From assembly GCA_017438945.1 (NCBI GenBank), contig JAFRUI010000019.1, positions 1 to 64,000 on the forward strand: a stretch of 64,000 nucleotides of DNA, read 5' to 3'. Below, one piece after another: positions 1 through 6,887 of the stretch. The stretch's first letter is position 1, and each line of letters begins with the position of its first letter. The DNA comes from Bacteroidales bacterium (GTDB taxonomy: Bacteria > Bacteroidota > Bacteroidia > Bacteroidales > WCHB1-69). A program made the translations under genes and the position numbers. Under the pieces are notes generated by a model. It was not told where the DNA came from, did no database searches, and worked only from the letters and a program-made list of their open reading frames with translations.

Positions 1-20
1 CATTGTGACTTTATTTTTGT

Positions 21-94
21 GGCCCCACATTGCGCTTCGCTTATGTGGGGTTATTAGCGCTTCGCGCGTTTTGCCTCTCCGAGGCTGCTCAAGG
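21..94 (-). repeat. Triple-hairpin dispersed element, copy A
   Basis: Read on the minus strand this is a variant of the element at 6781-6855: a CCTCGGAGAGG-like first hairpin, GCGC-GAA-GCGC, then CCCCACAT...ATGTGGGG. Both arms of the last stem changed together (ACAC/GTGT to ACAT/ATGT), so pairing is kept. It lies just downstream of pstB in the direction of that operon's transcript. Confidence 0.85.
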
Positions 95-111
95 ATTTAT
101 GTTTATTATAA

Positions 112-861
112 CTAACTGAAAGCGCCGTTGAGGTATTTCTGGGTGAGTTCGTGCTGGGGGCGGTGGAAAACTTGGTCAGCGGGACCCTGTTCGATGATTT
201 CGCCGAGGTACATGAAGACGACGTGGTCGGCGATGCGGAGGGCCTGCCGCAGAGTGTGGGTGACCATGATGATGGAGTATTGCTCTTTGAGCGACACGAA
301 AAGATCCTCCACGGTCTTGGCGGAAATAGGGTCGAGGGCGCTGGTGGCCTCGTCGGCGAGGATATAGTCGGGCTCCACGGCGAGGGAGCGGGCGAGACAG
401 AGACGCTGCTGCTGCCCGATGGAAAGACGGCTCGCCGGAGTGCGAACACGTTCCTTGATTTCGTTCCAAAGACCCACTGCCTTGAGGTTTTTCTGCACCT
501 GGTAGATCAACATGCGGCGCTTAGGGAACATCTTGTTGATGCGGCAGCCGTAAGCCACATTGTCGAAAATGGACATGGGCAACGGGCACGGCCGCTGGCT
601 CACCAACCCGATCTTGCGACGCAATTCGGTGACATCGGACTCGCTGGCGAGGATGTCCTGCCCATCAACCAGCACTTGTCCGTCCAACTTGACTCCTTCC
701 GTGGTGTCTATCAGACGGTTGAGCGTCCGCAACAGGGTGGATTTCCCACACCCCGACGGCCCGATGATGCAGGTGATCTGCTTTTCGGGCAACTCCACAT
801 TCACGTTCTTCAAAATGTGATTGCCCTTGATATGGACGTTTAGATTTTTGACTTCTATCAT
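112..861 (-). CDS. pstB: Phosphate ABC transporter ATP-binding protein PstB
   Basis: This is the cytoplasmic ATPase of the high-affinity PstSCAB phosphate importer. The 249-residue length is normal for PstB. Walker A GPSGCGKST is near residue 34, followed by the Q-loop segment and a C-terminal switch histidine (MVTHTLRQA). Two deviations are visible: the signature reads LSIGQQQRL instead of the usual LSGGQQQRL, and the Walker B region reads ADEATSALDP instead of DEPxSALDP. It is the last pst gene on the minus strand. No phoU is seen before the window edge. Its start codon follows a 13-bp direct repeat (867-892) and a heptamer array. The identification is firm because the permease and binding-protein genes are adjacent. 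Confidence 0.96.
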   Translation of the reverse strand: MIEVKNLNVHIKGNHILKNVNVELPEKQITCIIGPSGCGKSTLLRTLNRLIDTTEGVKLDGQVLVDGQDILASESDVTELRRKIGLVSQRPCPLPMSIFDNVAYGCRINKMFPKRRMLIYQVQKNLKAVGLWNEIKERVRTPASRLSIGQQQRLCLARSLAVEPDYILADEATSALDPISAKTVEDLFVSLKEQYSIIMVTHTLRQALRIADHVVFMYLGEIIEQGPADQVFHRPQHELTQKYLNGAFS

Positions 862-866
862 TTCGT

Positions 867-892
867 TGACTATAACTATTGACTATAACTTT
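867..892. repeat. 13-bp direct repeat before pstB
   Basis: TTGACTATAACTA is followed at once by TTGACTATAACTT. The pair sits immediately 5' of the pstB start (minus strand) and next to the heptamer array at 901-970. Confidence 0.8.
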
Positions 893-900
893 TACCTAAT

Positions 901-970
901 CACTGATCACTATTCACTGTTCACCATTCACTATTCACCATTCACTATTCACTGTTCACTGATCACTAAT
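901..970. repeat. Heptamer array, pstA/pstB junction (10 units)
   Basis: There are ten strictly in-phase 7-bp units: CACTGAT, CACTATT, CACTGTT, CACCATT, CACTATT, CACCATT, CACTATT, CACTGTT, CACTGAT, CACTAAT. The array ends at base 970, directly against the pstA stop codon (971-973, minus strand). On the transcribed minus strand each unit boundary reads GTGA, so a TGA occurs every 7 nt. Confidence 0.95.
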
Positions 971-1825
971 TCACACTTTATTTTTCGAGAATCTATTGGT
1001 GATGAAACGGCTGGCGATGCTGAGGACAAGAACAATGACGGTGAGAACGAGAGCGGCAGCGTAGGCGCGGTCAACCACCTCGGGGATAGGACTTTGGAGT
1101 TGGAAGAAGACGGCGAGGGGCAGCGTTGCAGCAGGTTGGGACAGGGACGTAGGGATGCTGTCGGTGTAGCCGGCGGTGAACATTACGCTGGCGGCGTCGC
1201 CGATGGCGCGGCCGACCGAAAGCAAGGTGGCTGTGGCGATGCCCGGGGCAATCTGCCGCAGCACCACCTTCAGGGTCTCCCAGCGCGTGGCTCCTAACGC
1301 GAAACTGGCGTCCAAAATGTCGCGAGGAAAGTTACGGGTGGCCTCGTCCATCGTACGAATGAAGATGGGGATGATGAGCAGCGTGATGACGATGATACCG
1401 CCCAATAGCGAGGTCCGCAGCCCGAAATAGATCATGATGGTGAATCCGAACGCGCCATAAACGATGGAGGGCACCCCAAAGAGCACATCGAAGGCCATCC
1501 GCGCGGCGTATGCCAATTTGGAATCCCGCTTCAGATAGACATTGAGGAAAAAGACCACCGGGATGGAGACGATTAACCCCAACACCGTGGAGGCACCCAC
1601 GATGTAGAGCGATCCGACGATGGCATTCAGGAAGCCGCCCTCCTTGCCGATGTAGAAACCACCGCCCGGCAGCTTGCTCACCATGTCCCAGCTCATGGCC
1701 TTCACCCCTTTGGAGAAAATGGTCCAGATGACACTGATGACGAGTCCGAACACCACAAACATCGCCATCCACATGAAGGTCTTGGCGACAATCTCACGAA
1801 CTTTCTTTTTGGAGGATATTTTCAT
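971..1825 (-). CDS. pstA: Phosphate ABC transporter permease PstA
   Basis: This is an inner-membrane permease of the Pst phosphate importer, 284 residues, within the usual 280-300. Several hydrophobic segments are visible (residues about 15-38, 72-95, 110-145 and the C-terminus). The permease loop that docks to the ATPase is recognisable around ALGATRWETLKVVLRQIAPG (residues about 177-196). It lies between pstC and pstB in the order pstSCAB. Junctions on both sides are heptamer arrays rather than ordinary spacer. Co-transcription with its neighbours is inferred from same-strand spacing of 53 to 109 bp. Confidence 0.95.
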   Translation of the reverse strand: MKISSKKKVREIVAKTFMWMAMFVVFGLVISVIWTIFSKGVKAMSWDMVSKLPGGGFYIGKEGGFLNAIVGSLYIVGASTVLGLIVSIPVVFFLNVYLKRDSKLAYAARMAFDVLFGVPSIVYGAFGFTIMIYFGLRTSLLGGIIVITLLIIPIFIRTMDEATRNFPRDILDASFALGATRWETLKVVLRQIAPGIATATLLSVGRAIGDAASVMFTAGYTDSIPTSLSQPAATLPLAVFFQLQSPIPEVVDRAYAAALVLTVIVLVLSIASRFITNRFSKNKV

Positions 1826-1836
1826 TTTGGTGATTT

Positions 1837-1864
1837 GTGAATAGGGATTAGTGAATAGTGAACA
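1837..1864. repeat. Heptamer array, pstC/pstA junction
   Basis: Four 7-bp units: GTGAATA, GGGATTA, GTGAATA, GTGAACA. It fills most of the 53-bp space between the pstC stop and the pstA start. Confidence 0.75.
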
Positions 1865-1878
1865 AGGGAGTTGGCTAT

Positions 1879-2778
1879 CTAACTGTTACCGAGTCGCTTT
1901 TCGAGCCGGTAGAGCACGATGCGGGAGATAAGGTTGAAGACGAGTACAACGAGGAAGAGGATAAGGGCGGCGAACATGAGGGCGGCCTCGTACATGGGCA
2001 TGGAGAGCATCTCGCCGTAGTTGTTGGCGATGAGGGCGGGAATCGGGTAGCAAGGGTCAAGGAAGCCGTTGGGGATGCCGATGACGCAGCCGCACACCAT
2101 CAACACCGCGATGGTCTCGCCCATGGCTCGGGAAATGGCCAGCACCGTGGCTGCGATAATGCCAGGATAGGTGCGCCGGAACAGCACCTTCTTGGTGGTC
2201 TGCCAACGGCTCGCACCCAGCGCCAACGAGCTCTCGCGCAACTCCAAAGGAACGGAAGAGAAGACCTCGATGAACAGACTTACCAACAACGGTATCACCA
2301 TGACACCCAGCACGATACCGGCTGCCAACACCGTATATCCCGTGGAGAAGTCCATGAAATGCGGCGCGACGTGTTTCGAAATCCAAGGCACAATGACCAA
2401 CACGCCCCACACGCCGTAGATGACAGACGGTAACGCCGCCAAAATGTCCAACGCCGGAAACACGAACTTCTTGACGTAGGATTTCGCGTATTCGGTGAGG
2501 AAAACCGCCGTGAGCAGCGAGATGGGCAACGCAAGGAGGATGGCGACGAACGTCACCCACAACGTGCCCGCCAAGAAGGGCAGGAAACCGAACTCGCCCT
2601 TCATGGGCTTCCATTCCGAGGAGGTCAGCAGCCCCCACAACGAACGGTCCTCCAGCACCGGTGCCGACTTCAGATACAGCCCCACGAACATCACCACCAC
2701 CATAAGGATGGAGACGATTGTGAGACCGAACATGACGGCCTGCGCGGTTTTGTCTTTGATGATTCTCGATTTCTGCAT
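1879..2778 (-). CDS. pstC: Phosphate ABC transporter permease PstC
   Basis: This is the second inner-membrane permease of the Pst importer, 299 residues. The N-terminal transmembrane segment is at about residues 14-36. The ATPase-docking loop reads ALGASRWQTTKKVLFRRTYPG at about residues 188-208 and is followed by AMGETIAVLMVCG, a typical PstC stretch. It is shorter at the N-terminus than many proteobacterial PstC proteins, as is common for the Bacteroidota. It sits between pstS and pstA on the minus strand. The heptamer array at 2811-2838 lies upstream of its start. Confidence 0.95.
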   Translation of the reverse strand: MQKSRIIKDKTAQAVMFGLTIVSILMVVVMFVGLYLKSAPVLEDRSLWGLLTSSEWKPMKGEFGFLPFLAGTLWVTFVAILLALPISLLTAVFLTEYAKSYVKKFVFPALDILAALPSVIYGVWGVLVIVPWISKHVAPHFMDFSTGYTVLAAGIVLGVMVIPLLVSLFIEVFSSVPLELRESSLALGASRWQTTKKVLFRRTYPGIIAATVLAISRAMGETIAVLMVCGCVIGIPNGFLDPCYPIPALIANNYGEMLSMPMYEAALMFAALILFLVVLVFNLISRIVLYRLEKRLGNS

Positions 2779-2810
2779 GTTAAAGCCTAATTAGTTGAGT
2801 CCTAGGGTTA

Positions 2811-2838
2811 GCCAACAGCCAATAGCCAACTGTCAACA
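2811..2838. repeat. Heptamer array, pstS/pstC junction
   Basis: Four 7-bp units: GCCAACA, GCCAATA, GCCAACT, GTCAACA. It lies between the pstS stop (2847) and the pstC start (2778). Confidence 0.8.
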
Positions 2839-2846
2839 GCCAGGCG

Positions 2847-3815
2847 TTAATTCTTGACCCCCAACTTTTCCAACCCTTTCTGTAATTTCTCCTCGTTCAA
2901 GCTGATGTAGCCCACGGGCACGTTCTGCTTCTGACCGTCAGTGAGGACATATTCGAGGAAGGCGATGACGGCGGGATTCTTGGGGGTGCCGTGACTGACC
3001 AAGTAGAGGTCGCGGGCGGGCGGCGACGGGTATTTGTCCTCGGCCACCGCCGCGATGAAGTCATCCTTGGTATCGTAGAAGTACTCGTCGGAGGTGATGA
3101 CGCCGTCGTTGTCACGGTCGATCGGGCAGACGAGCAGTCCCTGGTTGGGCTTCCGCGACTTCTCGTCGTACGCATAGCCGATGTTGTTCAGCCCGATGCC
3201 GAGCTTGTCGGCCTGGATAGCGGAAGCCAATCCCGGGTCACCGAAGACGGCGGTGCCCAACAGATCTTCCTGCTTCTTGCCCATCCAGAGGGCGAACGTC
3301 TCGGCCGCACCGCAAGCATCGGAGCGGGTATAGACGTGAATCGGGGTATTATCGTTAGTGCCCAGCACCTGTCCCCAGGTGGTGTATTCGCCCGTGATCC
3401 AGATTTTGGTGGCGGCCTCCTGGGAGATGCCGTGCTTCATCAGCTTGTCAGCCAAAGGGTTGTCGGCGTTGATGGTGATGACCACCGCATCCTTAGCCGA
3501 GGCGAACGGCACGGCGCCCTTTTCCAACTCAGGAGGATAAACCTCGCGGGAGACCATCCCGAGATCGACCACATCGGCCAGCACGTCGGTCATGCCTTTG
3601 CCAGCGCCACCTGCAGAAAGGTCAATGCGCACGCCAGGATGCATTGCCTGGAACTCCTCGGCCCACTTCACCGCTAAGGGATAAAGGGCAAAGGCACCGG
3701 AAATGGTAATACTGCCTGAAAGTCCGTCTTTGGTCTGCGGATTCTGCTTCTTCCCGCAGGACACACACATCATCAAGATGCTAATTGCTAATAAAAAGGT
3801 AATTGTTCTTTTCAT
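2847..3815 (-). CDS. pstS: Phosphate-binding lipoprotein PstS
   Basis: This is the substrate-binding component of the Pst importer, 322 residues. The N-terminal signal is lipoprotein type: a hydrophobic run and then CVSC-GKK, giving a lipidated Cys at about residue 20. The mature part begins with the PstS-like SGSITISGAFALYPLAVKW and contains the phosphate-loop stretch SAGGAGKGM (residues about 67-75). The protein is probably anchored on the periplasmic side of the inner membrane. Only a 23-bp heptamer array separates it from the porin gene upstream, so porin and pstSCAB are probably one transcript. Confidence 0.95.
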   Translation of the reverse strand: MKRTITFLLAISILMMCVSCGKKQNPQTKDGLSGSITISGAFALYPLAVKWAEEFQAMHPGVRIDLSAGGAGKGMTDVLADVVDLGMVSREVYPPELEKGAVPFASAKDAVVITINADNPLADKLMKHGISQEAATKIWITGEYTTWGQVLGTNDNTPIHVYTRSDACGAAETFALWMGKKQEDLLGTAVFGDPGLASAIQADKLGIGLNNIGYAYDEKSRKPNQGLLVCPIDRDNDGVITSDEYFYDTKDDFIAAVAEDKYPSPPARDLYLVSHGTPKNPAVIAFLEYVLTDGQKQNVPVGYISLNEEKLQKGLEKLGVKN

Positions 3816-3841
3816 ATTCTATATTCTACATTCTACATTTA
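3814..3841. repeat. Heptamer array filling the porin/pstS junction
   Basis: Units ATATTCT, ATATTCT, ACATTCT, ACATTTA run from the last bases of the pstS start codon (3813-3815, minus) to the porin stop codon (3839-3841). The whole intergenic space is array. On the minus strand TAG recurs every 7 nt. Confidence 0.9.
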
Positions 3842-4972
3842 AAAGACCGCGCTTACCATCATCGTTACATTATGTCCAAAAGATTGGTCTTTAGGGTGTT
3901 GCTTGAGAGTATAGGCCAACTGCGTGCGGAGGTGCTTTTCGGGCCACCACTCCACACCGGTGGAGTAATAGAGGGACGGGGCATGGGCTGTCATGTTCTT
4001 TTCATAATAGTCGAAACGGAGCATGGGACGCAATTTCTGCTCAACATTGCTGTTTTTGCCCCAGCCGAAACGGAACCAGTAACCGGCAGTCACATAGAAC
4101 CCTTGTGTGCGGGTAGGCACAGGAACGTAATCATCCGTGAGGGGATCCACCGCTGCAAAATCAGTTTTTCCCCAAAGATACTCGCCACGGAGAACCCATT
4201 GTCTGTCAGTGTATTGCAGACCTCCGGCATAACGAGTGCGCGCCCCGTCGGTATGAGTCGTAACCCCATCATGCAACATGTCATATTTTCCCCAATATCC
4301 TGAAGCTGAGAGCGTAAGCCCTTTCACAAAAGGAGAGAACTCCACTTTTGCAGACACGTCTTTGGCTAAGTTGTCGGTCTTGACGTTGATGCCGTTGCCG
4401 CCGAAGATGCCGACCCCGTATTGCAGGATGGGGATGCGCTCGCCACAAACCTCCGCAGAGGCCAACGTGCCCGTGAGCATTGCGCCGATTTCGCGGCCGT
4501 TGGAGTACGAACTGATTCCCGTCACATCCTTATAGCCCGATAATGCACTGACAACTTGGGCGTTTTCCATCAGTTCCAAGTCCAATGGCGATAATTTGTT
4601 CTCCAATGAGAACGGAATCTTGAACTGTCCGATCTGTAGCTGCACCTGCTTGCAGAAATTCACCTTCACAAAAGCGTCTATCAACCTCGGATTAGGGGCG
4701 AAATCGACTTGTAGCCGATAGTCCACCCATTTTGAGGGACTGCCTTTGATATCGAGGCGGGCGCGGCGTATTTGGAATACACTACTTTGATTATCAGCAC
4801 CATAGTACTCGTATGCGTACTGCGCGTCAATCCAGCCGCCCACCTTCAGGTATTTCTGAATCTGTTCCAGCACATTTTGCGACTTGCTCTTGATAGTATC
4901 CTGTCCATAGGCAGATCCATACAAAAAAAGAAATGGAAAAGCTGTAAAAAGAAGTAAAAATTTTCTCATCAT
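3839..4972 (-). CDS. Phosphate-selective porin (OprO/OprP family)
   Basis: This is an outer-membrane beta-barrel of the porin O/P family, 377 residues. A signal peptide covers about residues 1-23 (ending near AYGQ). An early barrel motif reads VFQIRRARLDIKG (about residues 65-77), and next to it is VDYRLQVDFA, both typical of the family. The C-terminal residue is phenylalanine (MMVSAVF), as in many outer-membrane barrels. It is first in the transcript that continues into pstSCAB, which supports phosphate or anion uptake across the outer membrane. True substrate selectivity cannot be read from the sequence. Confidence 0.9.
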   Translation of the reverse strand: MMRKFLLLFTAFPFLFLYGSAYGQDTIKSKSQNVLEQIQKYLKVGGWIDAQYAYEYYGADNQSSVFQIRRARLDIKGSPSKWVDYRLQVDFAPNPRLIDAFVKVNFCKQVQLQIGQFKIPFSLENKLSPLDLELMENAQVVSALSGYKDVTGISSYSNGREIGAMLTGTLASAEVCGERIPILQYGVGIFGGNGINVKTDNLAKDVSAKVEFSPFVKGLTLSASGYWGKYDMLHDGVTTHTDGARTRYAGGLQYTDRQWVLRGEYLWGKTDFAAVDPLTDDYVPVPTRTQGFYVTAGYWFRFGWGKNSNVEQKLRPMLRFDYYEKNMTAHAPSLYYSTGVEWWPEKHLRTQLAYTLKQHPKDQSFGHNVTMMVSAVF

Positions 4973-5000
4973 GCAGATTTATATCAATGAAAACTGGCGG

Positions 5001-5008
5001 CAAAAATA
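5001..5008 (-). promoter_or_regulatory. -7 box of the porin-pst operon
   Basis: The minus strand reads TATTTTTG, a perfect match to the Bacteroidota TAnnTTTG box, 28 bp ahead of the porin ATG. The -33 position falls on the first TGTCATAA repeat (5029-5036). Confidence 0.75.
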
Positions 5009-5028
5009 CTCCCTTATCGGCGAACGAA

Positions 5029-5100
5029 TGTCATAATTTGCAAAAAAACGTGTCATAAAACAGCAAAAACAGTGTCAGAATACCGCAATTCTTGTCCAGA
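5029..5100 (+). promoter_or_regulatory. Pho-box-like direct repeats
   Basis: TGTCATAA at 5029, TGTCATAA at 5051 and TGTCAGAA at 5073 are 22 bp apart, each followed about 12 bp later by GCAA. A weaker TGTCCAGA is at 5093. TGTCA is the core half-site of the PhoB box known from enterobacteria, where the period is 11 bp. The array occupies the -33 region of the porin-pst promoter and reaches towards the divergent regulator. It could be bound by a PhoB-type regulator or by the neighbouring AraC-type protein. Confidence 0.6.
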
Positions 5101-5114
5101 AATGATATTTTTGG

Positions 5115-5122
5115 TATTTTTG
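5115..5122 (+). promoter_or_regulatory. -7 box directly at the AraC-type gene start
   Basis: TATTTTTG lies only 5 nt before the ATG at 5128. Transcription would start at or next to the ATG, so the mRNA is probably leaderless. An upstream in-frame ATG at 5092 precedes this box and is therefore unlikely to be used. Confidence 0.7.
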
Positions 5123-5127
5123 CCGTC

Positions 5128-5670
5128 ATGAAACCGATTTACATTATATTATCTGTTCTGGCGATGTCGAACATCTTGTTCCTGATCCTGTTCATCCACA
5201 GCCGCTGGTCATACAGAAAGCTGATGCAGAAGAGTCTTGAAACCGAGGAGAAGAAAAACGCACTCGTGGAAACCGCTTCGTACAATATCGAGGTTGTTCC
5301 CGACGAACAGGAGCGGCGGATATTGAGAGACCTGCAGAAAGCGATGGAACAAGGAAAGGTTTTTCTTGATCCGACCATCAGTGTTCAGGATTTGGCCAAA
5401 CGTCTCGGCACCAACCGAACCAGTCTGTCGCACATCATCAACACGCATCTGAACCAGAATTTCGCATCTCTGTTAAATAGCTATCGGATTAAAGAAGCGG
5501 TCAATCTATTGAGCGACCCGCAGCATTTCGACGACAAGATGGAAGCCGTGGGCGAGATGTGCGGCTACAACAACCGCCAAGTCTTCCACGCGGCATTCAA
5601 GAAAGAAATGGGCATCACCCCCAGCCATTTCCGCAACATCAACAAAAACAGAATCAAGGAGAACATCTAA
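5128..5670 (+). CDS. Membrane-tethered AraC-type HTH regulator
   Basis: This is a 180-residue protein. One hydrophobic segment is at about residues 4-24, followed by a charged linker. The C-terminal AraC/XylS double helix-turn-helix runs from about residue 85 (ISVQDLAKRLGTNRTSLSHI for the first helix pair, VGEMCGYNNRQVFHAAFKKE for the second). There is no ligand-binding or sensor domain. It resembles the C-terminal end of the larger membrane-bound AraC regulators of the Bacteroidota, but only one membrane helix is present. It diverges from the porin-pst operon and shares the regulatory region at 5001-5122. A role in phosphate control is suggested by position only. Confidence 0.8.
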   Translation: MKPIYIILSVLAMSNILFLILFIHSRWSYRKLMQKSLETEEKKNALVETASYNIEVVPDEQERRILRDLQKAMEQGKVFLDPTISVQDLAKRLGTNRTSLSHIINTHLNQNFASLLNSYRIKEAVNLLSDPQHFDDKMEAVGEMCGYNNRQVFHAAFKKEMGITPSHFRNINKNRIKENI

Positions 5671-5678
5671 AAAAATTG

Positions 5679-5686
5679 TACCTTTG
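5679..5686 (+). promoter_or_regulatory. -7 box upstream of the DNA methyltransferase
   Basis: TACCTTTG fits TAnnTTTG and lies 34 bp before the ATG at 5721. A 7-residue reading frame starting at 5701 ends with a TGA that overlaps that ATG (ATGA), which would allow coupled translation. Confidence 0.6.
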
Positions 5687-5720
5687 CGGCTTCGAAAAGC
5701 ATGAGAGAAAGAGGCAGCAA

Positions 5721-6731
5721 ATGACAACGAATTCATTCCTTGAGCAGCCCCGGAGGGGCAAGACGCGCGAAGCAAAATTAACCCCACACAAGGCGGAGCC
5801 ACAGTGTGGGGGACGTGCCCCGCGTAACCAAACGCTGACGGTCACCGCCGGGGAAGTCCCCGCGCTGGAACCGCTCGTCAGCACGCCGGACGACCTGCGC
5901 TCGGGCTTCCGCGACAACATGCTCGTCAACGGCGACCTGCTCGAATGCCTCGACCTCATCCCCGACGAACACTTCAACCTCATCCTCCTCGACCCGCCCT
6001 ACAACCTCGACAAAGACTTCAACGGACGGAAGTTCTCGTCCATGAAATCAGACGAATACGAAAATTTCCTGCATAGCTGGTTCGGCAAGGTGTGCGACAA
6101 ACTGAAACCTACGGGCTCGCTCTACATGTGCGGCGACTGGAAATGTTCCTCCTCCATGCAACGGGTTATCGAAGAGCGACTTACTATCCTCAACCGCATC
6201 ACCTGGCAACGCGAGAAGGGCCGCGGGGCAAAATCCAACTGGAAGAACAGCATGGAGGACATCTGGTTCGCGGTGAAAGACCCGAAACACTACACCTTCA
6301 ACCTGGAGGCCGTCAAGATGAAACGCAAGGTGATAGCCCCATATCGAGTGAACGGGAAGCCCAAAGACTGGGACGACACCGCCGACGGGAAATTCCGACT
6401 CACCCACCCTTCCAACTTCTGGGACGACATCAGCGTGCCCTTCTGGTCGATGCCCGAGAACACCGACCACCCCACGCAGAAGCCCGAGAAACTCTACGCC
6501 AAGCTCATCCTCGCCTCCTCCAACCCCGGCGACCGCATCCTCGACCCCTTCTCCGGCAGCGGCACCGCCGCCGTCGTCGCCAAGAAGCTCGAACGCCGCT
6601 TCTGCTGCGTCGAACTCAACCGCGAATACTGCCTCTGGACCGCCAAACGCCTCCTCCTCGCCGACACGAATCCCACAATACAAGGATACGCCGACGGCGT
6701 CTTCTGGGAACGAAATTCAATAAAAATGTAG
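5721..6731 (+). CDS. DNA methyltransferase, beta-class N6-adenine/N4-cytosine type
   Basis: This is a site-specific DNA methyltransferase. The catalytic DPPYNL motif (IV) comes first, near residue 92, and the SAM-binding motif I (DPFSGSGTAAVVAKKL) near residue 275, an order typical of beta-class amino-methyltransferases. HPTQKPEKL precedes motif I as in this family. No restriction endonuclease gene is adjacent, so it is probably an orphan enzyme. The N-terminal ~65 residues before MLVNGDLLE are unusual: codons about 6-31 are the triple-hairpin element (copy B), read in frame. Translation may start at 5721, favoured by the ATGA overlap with a leader peptide, or at ATG 5919, giving about 270 residues. 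Confidence 0.88.
   Translation: MTTNSFLEQPRRGKTREAKLTPHKAEPQCGGRAPRNQTLTVTAGEVPALEPLVSTPDDLRSGFRDNMLVNGDLLECLDLIPDEHFNLILLDPPYNLDKDFNGRKFSSMKSDEYENFLHSWFGKVCDKLKPTGSLYMCGDWKCSSSMQRVIEERLTILNRITWQREKGRGAKSNWKNSMEDIWFAVKDPKHYTFNLEAVKMKRKVIAPYRVNGKPKDWDDTADGKFRLTHPSNFWDDISVPFWSMPENTDHPTQKPEKLYAKLILASSNPGDRILDPFSGSGTAAVVAKKLERRFCCVELNREYCLWTAKRLLLADTNPTIQGYADGVFWERNSIKM
5738..5813 (+). repeat. Triple-hairpin dispersed element, copy B (inside a reading frame)
   Basis: It contains GCCCC-ggaGGGGC, a GCGCGAAGC segment with a decayed second arm, and CCCCACAC (5782-5789) paired with GTGTGGGG (5804-5811), with changed inner bases. It lies in the N-terminal coding part of the methyltransferase without breaking the frame. 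Confidence 0.88.
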
Positions 6732-6780
6732 AATGAAAAATAGTGGCATGAACGTAAAAGCCCCAATTTAAAACATAATT

Positions 6781-6855
6781 CCTTAAGCAGCCCCGAAGGG
6801 GCAAGACGCGCGAAGCGCTAATAACCCCACACAAGCGAAGCGCAGTGTGGGGCAT
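6781..6855 (+). repeat. Triple-hairpin dispersed element, copy C
   Basis: This is the cleanest copy. Hairpin 1 is GCCCC-GAA-GGGGC, hairpin 2 is GCGC-GAA-GCGC, and hairpin 3 is CCCCACAC (6825-6832) with GTGTGGGG (6845-6852) enclosing AAGCGAAGCGCA. It lies between the methyltransferase and nqrE and is followed at once by the heptamer array at 6858. Confidence 0.92.
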
Positions 6856-6857
6856 CT

Positions 6858-6885
6858 ATAACCCATAACCCATAACCCATAACCA
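6858..6885. repeat. Heptamer array before nqrE
   Basis: ATAACCC three times and then ATAACCA, ending 2 nt before the nqrE ATG (6888). The same unit family recurs at 33448 (reverse), 49833 and 60157. Confidence 0.92.
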
Positions 6886-6887
6886 TT

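Noticed and set aside
21..94. Insertion sequence end
   Set aside because: The element is about 75 bp with internal hairpins and no transposase or target-site duplication could be seen at any of the four copies.
901..970. CRISPR-like array
   Set aside because: Units are 7 bp without spacers, and no cas genes are present. The same holds for the other tandem arrays.
5701..5724. Independent small gene before the methyltransferase
   Set aside because: Only seven codons; it is mentioned as a possible coupling leader but not counted as a gene.
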